DNA of 50,486 bases from positions 1 to 50,486 of the forward strand of contig JAJTUP010000172.1 of NCBI GenBank assembly GCA_021399435.1, given 5' to 3'. Positions 41,792 through 50,486 of the stretch are shown piece after piece; the stretch's first letter is position 1; each line of letters opens with the position of its first letter. A model generated the notes under the pieces. The model saw only the letters and a list, made by a program, of their open reading frames with translations, made no database searches and had not been told where the DNA came from. The DNA is from Diaporthe sp. PMI_573 (taxonomy: Eukaryota > Ascomycota > Sordariomycetes > Diaporthales > Diaporthaceae). The position numbers were made by a program, and so were the translations under genes.

Positions 41792-43432
41792 ATGAAGCCC
41801 TATGGGGAAGCCGAGATCCATGACGCCCTTGTTGCGTGCAGGGATGGAATGCCCGTCAAGCAGGCTTGCAGGACCTGGCATATCCCCCGTTCCACACTTC
41901 GCGATCGCCTCGCCGGCGCGCAAAGTCAGCGCGTTTCTCACGAACCTCAGAGGCCTCTTTCTGATGATCAGGAGGATCGATTGGCCCTATTCCTTATCAA
42001 CCAAAGCAGCTTGGGCCATGCGTTAACTCGCTGGGAAACGAGGGCTCTGGCAGCCCGAATGGCCTCGTCGGGGAAGGAGGTCGCTCCTCTCGGAAGGAAG
42101 TGGCTGAGGGCCTTCCTCCTTCGTCACCCTATCCTCCAAAGCCGTAAGTACCAGCGCGTTGAGGCTAAACGGCTAAGGGCAGCTACCAAAAAGAACGTTG
42201 GGTCGTGGTTTGACTTCATGCAGTTGCCTATCGTGAAGGCAATTAAGCCGGCCAACCGATGGAATGCCGACGAGGGCGGGCTGATGGAGGGCAAGTCCGA
42301 GAAGGCGCTCACGATCGGCTATTCGGAAGGAAGCCAGCTTCTTCAGAAGGACTTTAATTCGAGAGCGTGGACCTCCTTCCTTGAGTGTATCTCCGCCACG
42401 GGCAAGTTCCTCGTCTCACTTGTTATTTTTAAGGGACTCAGCATTTAGCAGTAGTGGTTTCCTATCGCCCTTGAAGATCACGAGGGCTGGCAGTTTACGG
42501 CGACGAAGAAGGGGTGGATGGAGGAACCTATCGCTATCCACTGGCTTCGGAAGGTCTTCCTTCCTCAAACAGTACCAGAGGACCCATTAGAATGGCGCCT
42601 TCTCGTAATCAATGGGCACCATACACATACAACGGTCGAGTTTATATGGGAATGCTTCTCGAATAAGGTGTATATCGTTTTTTTGCCCGCCCATATTTTG
42701 TATATGCTGCAACCGCTCGATGTGGCGATCTTCGGCCCTCTAAAGCTCGCATTTAAGAAGCATCTCGATCACCAGGAAGGGCATGATTCGTCAACAGTCG
42801 TGGCAAAGAAACGGTTTCTTTATTGCTATCACAAGGCTCGAATTGACACTTTAACGGAAGCAAATATACGTTCTGGCTGGCGGGCGACTGGTCTCTGGCC
42901 AGTATCTAAGCATAAGACACTCGGAAGCCACTTTATCGCCGATAATCGCGAGAAGGAAGCGAGATCGTTGGAATCTGGCGATACCAATAGCTCCAGCAGC
43001 CATTTCTGCACTAATAAGTGTTTTTGTCGGCCTCAAGGGACCATTTTTGCGACCCCTAAGCGATCTCAAGACCTAAGGGGTATGGTGGCTCGGTATGCCC
43101 GTCAGAAGAATCTCAGCCCCACATCACGACTCCTCTTCAGGAAAATCCTCAAAAGTTGGGACCAGATAGACGTCGATCTGACAATGTCCTCACAAAAAGC
43201 CCGAGAGTTGGAAGCCCAGATTAAAGCCAGTAGGGTAGTCCGAAGGAAGAAGGTTCAACTTGACCCGAATGAACTTTTCGCCGATATCGAGGCCATTCGG
43301 AGGACTCAGATTGAAGCGGGGGTGGTATCAGAAGAAAGCGACGCTTCAGAAGAGTCGGAAACACCATCGGAAGCGAGGTCAACTATCGTGGTGGCGGCGT
43401 CGTCGGCGACGAGGCGAAGGGGGCGGTCGTGA
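41792..43432 (+). pseudogene. pogo-type transposase, two in-frame stops
   Basis: One frame of 546 codons from an ATG, 70 bp after a TATATAAA box (41715), interrupted only by TAG at 42446 and TAG at 42452. The N-terminus has a Psq-like helix-turn-helix (IHDALVACRDGMPVKQACRT) and a CENP-B-like second DNA-binding unit (LSDDQEDRLALFL). The catalytic core follows with NADEGGLMEG for the first Asp and LQPLDVAIFGPLK for the third. At the second position, where the family has DGH.SH, this copy reads NGHHTH, so the catalytic Asp is Asn. The stops, separated by one CAG codon, look like C-to-T changes in CAG codons. The transposase is therefore dead twice over. Confidence 0.9.
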
Positions 43433-43434
43433 GG

Positions 43435-43480
43435 GAAGGGGGCGGAATCAGGGGGGGGGCGGAAGCCGGGCCGGGGACGT
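43435..43480 (-). repeat. Right TIR of the pogo-type element
   Basis: Reverse complement of the left repeat, ending CCGGGGACGT before TA. Confidence 0.9.
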
Positions 43481-43482
43481 TA

Positions 43483-43806
43483 GCTGCTGTACTCGCTGGG
43501 GAGCCTAAGCGGGATTCCGTTGCTGTCTTTTGATGAATGTTTGTCTAAGAGGCTTTGTAGATCATCAACAGTCCCCAACTTCACTGCGTCGCCCGATGTC
43601 AACCCAAGTATCATCAATTCTGATTTGCGTGAGGCTCAATCAAGTTCCTGGAACGAGCGGGACAACGGTGAAGACCCCTACCAAATCCTTGATATGCATT
43701 CCTAGGAGACATTAGGCACATCCAAGCGTATTCCCCCAGCCCTTGATGGCTTGGGGGTTAATGAGCAGCCCAGCAGCAGTTCACAGCGGGCTCGGCAGCA
43801 TGAAGA
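43483..43806. other. Spacer
   Basis: Nothing recognised. Confidence 0.4.
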
Positions 43807-43811
43807 GGTGC

Positions 43812-44006
43812 TGTCAGATGTGACGGGTGCTTTGGGTTAGGTGCCTGAGGCATCAATGGTTGAATCATGACAAAACCAGCCCCCTTACGGGTGGGGTCCC
43901 ACCAAAAGAACCAAGACAAGACATCATCACAATACACCCAGTTACCACCCCATCAATTGGACCATAATTACACGTCCCACATACCTAAAAGGGTGATAAT
44001 CTGACA
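43812..44006 (+). repeat. Solo LTR, 195 bp
   Basis: Starts TGTCAGAT, ends ATCTGACA, and is flanked by the 5-bp duplication GGTGC at 43807-43811 and 44007-44011. No internal retrotransposon sequence accompanies it, so it arose by LTR-LTR recombination. It matches the split copy at 34022-39257 with few differences. Confidence 0.9.
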
Positions 44007-44011
44007 GGTGC

Positions 44012-45270
44012 AATTGGAGCCCATCCCTTCCGCCGCTGCGCTGCCTATTTTCTCTAACACTGTGAGTCCAGGGTCAAGCATATTTTGACGCTAGGCTGAG
44101 TAAGCAAGCCTCCTACAAATCAAATGCCCCCTTCCCCTCTCCCGAACTCGAAGAAAATAATTCGAATTGTCACTCCTCATCATCTTTTCCCGATCTGAGT
44201 CCTTTCTGGACTTCGGTACTGTACAATTCGCTTTGTCCTTAATCAGTCTGGCCGAGCTCAACATATCATGCCGTCCGCCAATTACGAACCAGAAGGTTCT
44301 TCAAGGTGAGTGGCCCATGGTCCTGAACAAAACCCAACAGCTAGCAAAATCTATCTTCTCGCTCCAGCTGAATCTCAATGGATGGCAGCAGAGACCCAAA
44401 CAACTCAACGTAATCAACGAGTTGATCAACGAGTTGATCAACGGCCAACTCAACCAACTCAATGGAGGACTTTATTAGTAAGCTGCCCAACTCAATATTA
44501 CCTTGAAGTTGGTGGATCTCGTTGATTTCGTTGATATAAAGTGGGTCTACTAGCCACTGTTAGTGACTGTAACTGCGGACTGGTATAAATCCTAACAGCG
44601 ACCCCGTAACTAAGGCTATGTGTGTGGCAGATCACCTAATTTCCCTGGCCGCCACCTCCTTTTAGCCTCTGTTCTGCCCTCAATTCTGTTTCTAACTGCC
44701 ACATCGATTTTGCGTAACTAGCTCAGGACGAGTATTTTATCAAATTCTGACGCCATCACCGCTGTTGACGATGATGGAAATTTTAGGTCGTCTCCAGCGC
44801 CTTCTACAGCTTTCACGCCAATTCTCGCCAGCTCGACGTTCTAAGTCCACCTCGCCAGATTCCACTACCAAAGAGCGGCAATATGAAGAATCTCTTGGCG
44901 CCGGCTTGGCGAGATTGATGAGACTGCTATAGCGCCTCGTATGCACCATGACTTTTGTGCTTACATATTCCTCTTCAGTACGAGCATTTCCTTAGGGCCC
45001 AACGACATAGAGCGATCAGAAAAACCAATGCTCCGATGATTCGGCGTGGCAGGTCTAGCCTTATAGATCCATCAAAACAGTTTGTCAACTGTGATAGGAG
45101 GGAACATTTTCGTTTGACTGCATTGGAATACTTCCAGCGGCATTGAGGTCGGTGTAGTCCGCGGCGTAATCCAAGGCCTCGTTGACCGGAACGTATTCAA
45201 CCAAATACGAGGCATCCCAAGCTGGGTTCTCCTCCCATTGTTGTGCCCTGGCTTAGTGAATTCGACAACC
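44012..45270. other. Region without recognised gene
   Basis: No gene assigned. A small direct repeat (AACGAGTTGATC twice) lies near 44413-44440 within a Gln/Thr-rich open frame that might be a retrotransposon gag start. Support is too weak to call. Confidence 0.35.
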
Positions 45271-45827
45271 TCAGTCGGACAACCAAAGGATTATATTGAG
45301 GTTGGTCCACAACAAGACTATGAGTGCAGGTAGTCCCCAAAAGTACCTGGACATGGATTCATATGGGCGTATCTGGGAAGCGCTACGACTTCTTGGCGTT
45401 TCTCTGGCGATGTAGATGTCAACATAGATGACCTGCTCGCAAACTTTGTCTTTGAACGGAGAAAGCAAAGGTTAGGGATTATCGTTCGAATATGACAGAG
45501 AGAGATCATTGGAAGGGATTCTGAACGTCCTCCGTCGCTTAGGAGCATGTTTTTCAACGGCCACGATGTCAAGATTGCGGTAATTTTTCGTCCATACCAC
45601 TTGAACCAGATGTTTTTTAGCCTTCTCAACCCAGTCAGGTCGGTGCTCCGAGTTGATTTCAAACAGCCCCATCGGTATGCTGGGTGAAGTGCAATTGCAG
45701 CATAATAGACGGAAGTGTTTGTCACACTTGTTGTAGTAAATAACTCATCCAACTTGTCCCAAGCTAGGTTGATACCTACCTCGAAGTGTTCGGGGTCAGG
45801 GAAATTCATTAGCCACATCATCCTCAA
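45271..45827 (-). pseudogene. Degenerate hAT transposase relic
   Basis: In three shifting frames the minus strand retains hAT features: NLAWDKLDELF, VYYAAIALHPAYRWG, then FEINSEHRPDWVEKAKKHLV, and a final PYESMSRYFWG stretch. At least two frameshifts and stops separate them. It is older than the hAT piece at 27.9-28.7 kb. It abuts a DDE transposase relic on the other strand. Confidence 0.7.
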
Positions 45828-46549
45828 AGGCGCTAACGGCCCTACTGCACGTATCTATAAGCAAGAGAGTCACCGATACCCCCCTAACTTCACAGTCGAA
45901 TACAACGCCACAGCTTACAACAACGAGGAGTTGATGGAGAATGGGATCGATCAAGAGCTCCAGCCTATCGCTGAGGCACAAGGAGATACCTATTACTTGT
46001 CATGGATGTCGCTTCTTTTTCATGTTACTTCTAGCATCAAGAAGAAGCTGAGGAAACTGAACGTTTTCACTCTTTATTAATACCGACAGGGTGTACTAGT
46101 CTTCTTCAGCCATGCGATACTGCTGTGAATGGGCCACTTAAGCTTTGGCTTCAGGAGTTCACAGACGAGTATATTGCCCAGAAGGAGATCGATGAGAAGA
46201 GAACTGGGAATCACGATTTTGCCTGGACGACCTCAGAGCGGAGGATAATGACGACTTGGGTGGTAATAAAGCCATGACGCGGCTAGAGGAGAAGGCTGAT
46301 ATCGTCCGCAACGCTTTATTCACACTGGAATAGCTGTACGGCCTGATCTTGATGAGAGGCATAGCCTACGGATCAAAGGATTCGACTTCACGCAGTACGA
46401 CTATTCTGGCTGGGAAACGGCTGAGGCTGTAGTGGACGAGGTCAGGCTCTTCGAGGAAGTACCTGTCACTAGTCTGGATGACCAAGAGGAGTATATTGCC
46501 CATGACGAAGTCGAGGCAATTCAGGAGTGCATAGTGGTGGCCTCATGAG
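45828..46549 (+). pseudogene. DDE_1 (pogo/Fot1-like) transposase C-terminal relic
   Basis: Three frame segments keep the C-terminal half of a DDE_1 transposase: IILKGANGPTARIYKQESHR with NATAYNNEELMENGIDQELQ, then KLRKLNV, then LKLWLQEFTDEYIAQKE and FAWTTSERRIMTTWVV, and last a WETAEAVVDEVRLFEEV tail. The catalytic LLVxDxHxxH stretch is replaced by degenerate sequence. Several frameshifts show it is dead. The family differs from the element at 41.6 kb. Confidence 0.75.
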
Positions 46550-46678
46550 GACTTCCTCCTAGCAAAATTTGGTGGGGTGAAAAACGGGGCGATTTGCCCC
46601 TGTGGAGGCCCTGGTCAGTGGCTGGCCGCCATGCCACTACTGGCCTAGTGCAAAATTGAATTTTCTCAATTAATACGG

Positions 46679-47519
46679 TACAGATATTCGGGCCCAAAAA
46701 ATCGGATGCCGGGCCCATTCTCATGACTAATCAAAGCTGCAGCCAATCATATCGCTTTATTTCTCGGCTTTGCACTACCAGCCCGGTGCGTTTTGAGCAG
46801 AATGCAAGCTCAAAATGCGCTACTGCTTCTCTTCATACCAACCTCGACCCATGCGCCCACCCTCAACGCTTCGTAATATCGACTAATTGACTATTGGAAT
46901 CGATCATTTCAGTATTGAACCCCCCCCCAGCTGGTTAAATACCACTCCTGCGTGGTTGTAGCGATGTCAGAATATCTGGACTACTTGGGCCTTGAGCCGC
47001 AGTGGCAAGCTGATTGTTGTGCCTGGAATACCAATATCACGGCCACAAACGGCCGGCGCCCAGCACTTTCCAATCCTCCTGCGTAGACCTGACGGCTGGA
47101 CGACGTTGACGACGGCGACGGTGTCAACACTAAGGAACGCAGAAGTTTTATCTACTGTGGGGATATTGGCGAGGAAGCCAATTACCAAGCGACTTCTTGA
47201 GCGACGGGCCGAGCGATTTACATAGACTTTGACTTCTTCGCCTAAACATACTTAATTAGCCCTATTACACTTGTTTTGCAATAGTAGAGCAATTGGTCGA
47301 TTAGCTAATCGACTTAGTTGGGCCGAATTTTGCTTATTGGTGCTCTGGAGCGTCTGGGAATAGCTTCATTGTACTTTATAGGCGTTAGCATGATGACCCG
47401 TGGGACATTTTTTTTTTAGTATGGCGAATAGGTGTGAAATTACAATTGGCGCACATGGGGCCACATGATTAGTCATGAGAATGGGCCCGGCATCCGATTT
47501 TTTGGCCCGAAAATCTGTA
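46679..47519. mobile_element. 837-bp TA-flanked TIR element, probably non-autonomous
   Basis: A 53-bp segment at 46681-46733, starting CAGATATTCGGGCCC, recurs reverse-complemented at 47466-47517 with one mismatch and one indel. TA lies just outside both ends, as for Tc1/mariner elements. The interior lacks a transposase. It has a 77-codon plus-strand frame (46992-47225, IPISRPQTAGAQHFPILLRR) of unknown nature. I read it as a deletion derivative or MITE-like element, possibly with captured sequence. Confidence 0.8.
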
Positions 47520-47778
47520 CTCTTATTTATATAATCGCTCGCAGCACATGGTGTTTTAGCATCTATTTCGTCATGGCATTTGGTCTTGCATTCTCTATTA
47601 ATCAAGGTTGGTTGATCACCCGGTTTTCCTATCTGCGCCCCCACTTGCTAAGGTGCTTTAAAGGAGTAAAGAAAGCATAGCGACGCTCATAACAATCGCG
47701 ATATAAACCATATTAAATGATTTCTTCTCTTCTTTCCATGATAGCTGCACTTGTATCGCGCCACTAACGTCTCTTAGT
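47520..47778. other. Spacer
   Basis: Nothing recognised. Confidence 0.3.
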
Positions 47779-48165
47779 TTATGGCTGATATGGCGAGGGT
47801 TTCTTGTCGAAGTACAAAGAAATCTCGCAAAGGCACATACCATGAGGGAAGCATTTACACTTGCGCATGGAGGGGCAGATGATTTCCCACAATGCGTACC
47901 ACTGACTTTCCATAGACGATGAAGAGTATTTTTGTCGCGCGATTTGCTGGATTTGACCGTCCGTAAGACCCTCGAATGTTGGGGATTCGCGGTGGATGTA
48001 GTCGTCCCGAGCCCGCATGGTATCGAAGGTTTCCTTGCAAATGGGGCAGAAATTCGGCCGGCGATGCGAGGTCCACATGTGCTCCTTGACGTCGTCGACG
48101 GTCAACAGACGCTGCGTCAAGCAAGCCTTGTGCTTCGATCTATCTAAGTTCCATCCAAACTAACG
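47779..48165 (-). pseudogene. Fungal C2H2-type zinc-finger protein fragment
   Basis: The frame holds KACLTQRLLTVDDVKEHMW followed by TSHRRPNFCPICKETFDTMR and ARDDYIHRESP, then GLTDGQIQQIARQKY and ESQWYALWEIICP. This C-x-H-H, C-x2-C, H arrangement and the following Q.QW..LW.I.FP segment are typical of a fungal family with degenerate C2H2 fingers at the N-terminus. The expected ACPF start and long C-terminal part are missing, so it is a fragment. Confidence 0.6.
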
Positions 48166-48331
48166 TGGTTTTCTGTGACTTGCTGTCTTCCACGATTATA
48201 CAGTACTGCCGATGCACTACCGACTTTGATATCCACCTTGTGGCACAAACGGAAGTACTCACATATCAAGTACTTCCGACTGTAGACAGAAGAACATCAG
48301 TACTGCTGAAATACTGAAATTAATTAAGAGG

Positions 48332-48616
48332 TTGCTTTTCGTTGTTTTTTACGCGCGTGGTACACGTGAGGCCATCAGCAATCTTCAAGAGCTTGTCGGT
48401 GTTCGCACGATGAAAGAAGTGGAGGAGGATCTCGAGAAACTGCCACAGCTTGCGCGGGATAGTCTCATAGACCTGCTGGGCGCCAACGACTACGGCCGCC
48501 TCCTTCGGACCCCTTACCTAGATCCAGATCGCGTGCGTGTGTGGAATGCAGATATCTTGACGGACAAGGGTGAATACTGGACCACCCCGCCTCTTGTGGA
48601 GAAACTAGGCTACTGA
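48332..48616 (+). CDS. Unassigned short open frame
   Basis: A 94-codon frame with coding-like charged composition (MKEVEEDLEKLPQLARDSLI, then LLRTPYLDPDRVRVWNADIL). No family was recognised. It may be a fragment. Confidence 0.3.
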   Translation: MLFVVFYARGTREAISNLQELVGVRTMKEVEEDLEKLPQLARDSLIDLLGANDYGRLLRTPYLDPDRVRVWNADILTDKGEYWTTPPLVEKLGY

Positions 48617-49211
48617 ATGGCACGTACTTTGCAAATCAGTTTCAAGCATGATAGGCTGATCAGTTTAATTCGGTCGAGGGCCAAGACTACTTAGTCTTCG
48701 TCTCCTTGTACTTTGCCGAATCTACGCGACGTCATACACGAGCGCATCTCTTGGAAAGCTTCTGACTGTTATGGACCTGACCGGCGCGCAGACTGCGCTT
48801 TTGCCATTGAAAACAGACGCTTCGAAACTTTGGCGTCGCCCTGGAAACATGAAGAAACCCGCCGAAACCCCCTATCTGATCCCCGACTCCCTGCCACGTG
48901 CTGAATTCTCCCTCCCCAACCTTGCTCATGCCTTCTTTTCTCCCCAACCTTCCAGACGGGACCACGGTTTCGTCTCTGCTCCTTAGGGCGATGCTCTCGT
49001 CCAGCTGCTCTCAAGGTGCTTATTTCTGCCAGAGCCGGATCTTCCGTCCGGCGCCAAGAAGGGCGGCCTCTCGTCGGCGACTGGCGGCGCATCTTATAGG
49101 AAGTAGGTTCTATATCATTCCTATCTGAGCAAGTGGGCTATCTCCTAAGCATCGTGGGCTCAATCTTCGGTGCTGGCACGCCTCTACTCTTCGTCCAATC
49201 GTTATCGCGAT
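48617..49211. other. Region without recognised gene
   Basis: No gene was recognised. Confidence 0.4.
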
Positions 49212-50486
49212 TCAGGCTCTTCCCTTTTCTCTTTTCTCTCTTCTCTTTTCTCCCTTCGTCTTCACGCCCTCTTTTCTCTTTTTCTTTTCCAGCCAGACAC
49301 TCACTTCCGTGAGCTTCTCCGGAATCTTTTCCCTTTGTGCGGAGAGCTGTGCGGCAGCGGCCAACATTTGTCCGATGGCTGCGTCATCGAGCGGCATGGT
49401 GTCGCGGCGATACCGGTACGACTGTTCCTGCTCCTCGTTTCCACCTTGTCTGTTCTTCGCATCTTCCTCCCCCGTCCACGGCGACAGCGCGCCGAAATGG
49501 CGCTGCCACACCCGTGCCGCCTTCCGTCGCCCGCCTCGCGGGCGGCGATGCCGGGATCAATTACCTCGAGCTGCCCCGCCGAGTCACGCGTCACTAGCCC
49601 GAACCGCAGGCGGCCGTGGTCCGGCTCCCGTAGGAACACGAGCGAGTACTCCCCTTGTACGATGGGGTAGGGCCCGCGGGTGGTCAGGGACTTGTCGTGA
49701 CGTGCTCCTAGTGTCTCCCTCATGGCGAGACTAAAAGCCTCGAACGGGAAGGAGGAGGACACAACAATTCGGACTGTTTGGTTTCAGTCAGTCCGTCGCA
49801 CGTGGGCACCGGGCAAACGCCGGGGGCGATGAGGGGTAAGGGTGTAGACGTGGGCGTAGACATGGGCGTCAAGAGGCTACTAACCTGTTCGTTTCCTGTG
49901 GCCATTAATACAGGAAAGGACAATGGCCAACGTTCCCCCAAAATGTGATACCCATTATCGACAAACGGTTTGTTTGCCATAAACCCCTCGAAACGCGTTA
50001 TAGATGTATACAACTCGGCGAGCGGTACCCAGACGTCGTGACACGGGAAAAGCGACAAGCTGGGCATGTGCTCTGTTATTATCCCCAATATCGTATACAA
50101 TACGTTGGAAGCTGGGATGTAGTAGTATAGCCAGCGCGTTAAGGTCGAGTTTCTCGAGGCTTAGCTTGCCTCCAGGGATCTGCAACTGGCCGGTAAAATC
50201 AAGTCGAGAAACGGAAGGGTCAACGTCTATAGTTCCGAGCATCATCCACATGACCTGGCGAATCTTTATCGGCATCGCCGATATAATGGGCGGCGGGGGG
50301 TCAAACGGGACCAGGCTCCTTTTGGTGTTACTGTCCGACCTGGCTTGCATCTCGAACGGCATTAAAAAGTCGGCGCGGGTTATGACCTTGGCAATGCGGC
50401 CATTTGCAACCTTGGCGACATCCTCTCTGGATAGGCCCGGATTGTTCCAGACAATAAGTTCATCTAGTGCCGTCAGCTCGACGATG
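49212..50486 (-). pseudogene. Decayed gene running off the right edge, unknown function
   Basis: Coding-like sequence enters from the window end (ELTALDELIVWNNPGLSRED, SLEKLDLNALAI) and shifts frame near 50100 (HDVWVPLAELYTSITRFEGF, ERWPLSFPVLMATGNE). It passes a likely intron (about 49782-49891, CAG-GTTAGT...AACAG), continues as SSSFPFEAFSLAMRETLGAR and YPIVQGEYSLVFLREPDHGR, shifts again near 49540 and ends in a Lys/Glu-rich tail (KLTEVSVWLEKKKRKEG). Two frame changes not explained by introns suggest a pseudogene, though assembly errors are possible. I recognise no family. Confidence 0.45.

Larger units (their letters stand above)
41628..43482 (+). mobile_element. pogo-type (Tc1/mariner) DNA transposon with intact ends
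   Basis: Near-perfect inverted repeats of about 45 bp, starting ACGTCCCCGGCCCGGCTTCC, run from 41630 and reverse-complemented to 43480. Each contains a nine-base C run, and each end is flanked by TA. One gene fills the 1.85-kb interior. The ends are intact, so the element could be mobilised by a relative, but its own transposase is broken. Confidence 0.9.

Noticed and set aside
43812..44006. 195-bp repeat as a MITE (perfect 8-bp terminal inverted repeat)
   Set aside because: TG...CA ends, a 5-bp target duplication and a gag frame beside the other copy fit an LTR better.
1..50486. tRNA or rRNA genes
   Set aside because: No cloverleaf or conserved rRNA stretch was noticed. The initiator-tRNA complement at 34359 is a primer-binding site.
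1..50486. Active Starship element
   Set aside because: DUF3723 and an NLR-type remnant are present, but no DUF3435 captain or boundary repeats were found in the window.

Overview
The window looks like an accessory, repeat-rich region of a filamentous ascomycete (Pezizomycotina) chromosome. The evidence is short GT-AG introns of about 50-75 bp with CTGAC/CTAAC-like branch sites, fungal-only protein families (Zn2Cys6 factor, FunK1 kinases, DUF3723, DUF6594, ankyrin-repeat STAND proteins) and fungal transposons (Copia, hAT, pogo/Fot1-like). I cannot name the species. No tRNA, rRNA, CRISPR array or bacterial-style operon was seen.

Layout. 1-5 kb: an importin-alpha scrap, a large ankyrin-repeat protein cut off at its 5' end, a hAT fragment and a DUF6594 fragment, the last three abutting on the minus strand. 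6-9.5 kb: a bacterial-looking GT28 glycosyltransferase C-terminal domain, a SKP1 scrap and a spliced bZIP factor. 10.6-12.7 kb: a partial copy of the bZIP exon, a GC-rich two-exon gene with a TATA box, and a FunK1 fragment fused tail-to-tail to a casein-kinase-1 fragment. 13-19 kb: fragments of a membrane protein, a tyrosine phosphatase, a pogo-type transposase, an EST1/SMG7-like protein and a leucine-rich repeat, then an apparently intact three-exon Zn2Cys6 factor. 20.4-24.0 kb: a complete, TA-flanked, terminal-inverted-repeat element with an rve-type DDE integrase and a second convergent gene. 24.7-33 kb: a divergent heat-shock-factor paralogue, a second FunK1 scrap, hAT remains, a three-exon Ser/Thr-rich possibly secreted protein and an intact three-exon DUF3723 gene. 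34-39.6 kb: a young Copia element with identical LTRs, nested in the LTR of an older Copia relative. 41.6-43.5 kb: a complete pogo-like element killed by two stop codons. 43.8-47.5 kb: a solo LTR, hAT and DDE relics and an 837-bp TIR element. 47.8-50.5 kb: a C2H2 fragment, an unassigned frame and a decayed gene running off the right edge.

How the pieces fit. There is no metabolic cluster. Most conserved-gene matches are short fragments of single-copy-type housekeeping proteins, so this is mainly a site of accumulation, duplication and decay of gene pieces among transposons. The genes that look able to make full products are the bZIP, the GC-rich 359-aa protein, the Zn2Cys6 factor, the integrase of the TA element, the HSF paralogue, the Ser/Thr-rich protein and the DUF3723 protein. 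DUF3723 and NLR-like ankyrin proteins are recurrent cargo of fungal Starship elements, but I see no DUF3435 captain here.

The strongest candidate for something undescribed is the 3.58-kb TA-flanked integrase element at 20407-23991. It combines Tc1/mariner-like target duplications with a retroviral-type integrase fold and a partner gene of unknown function.
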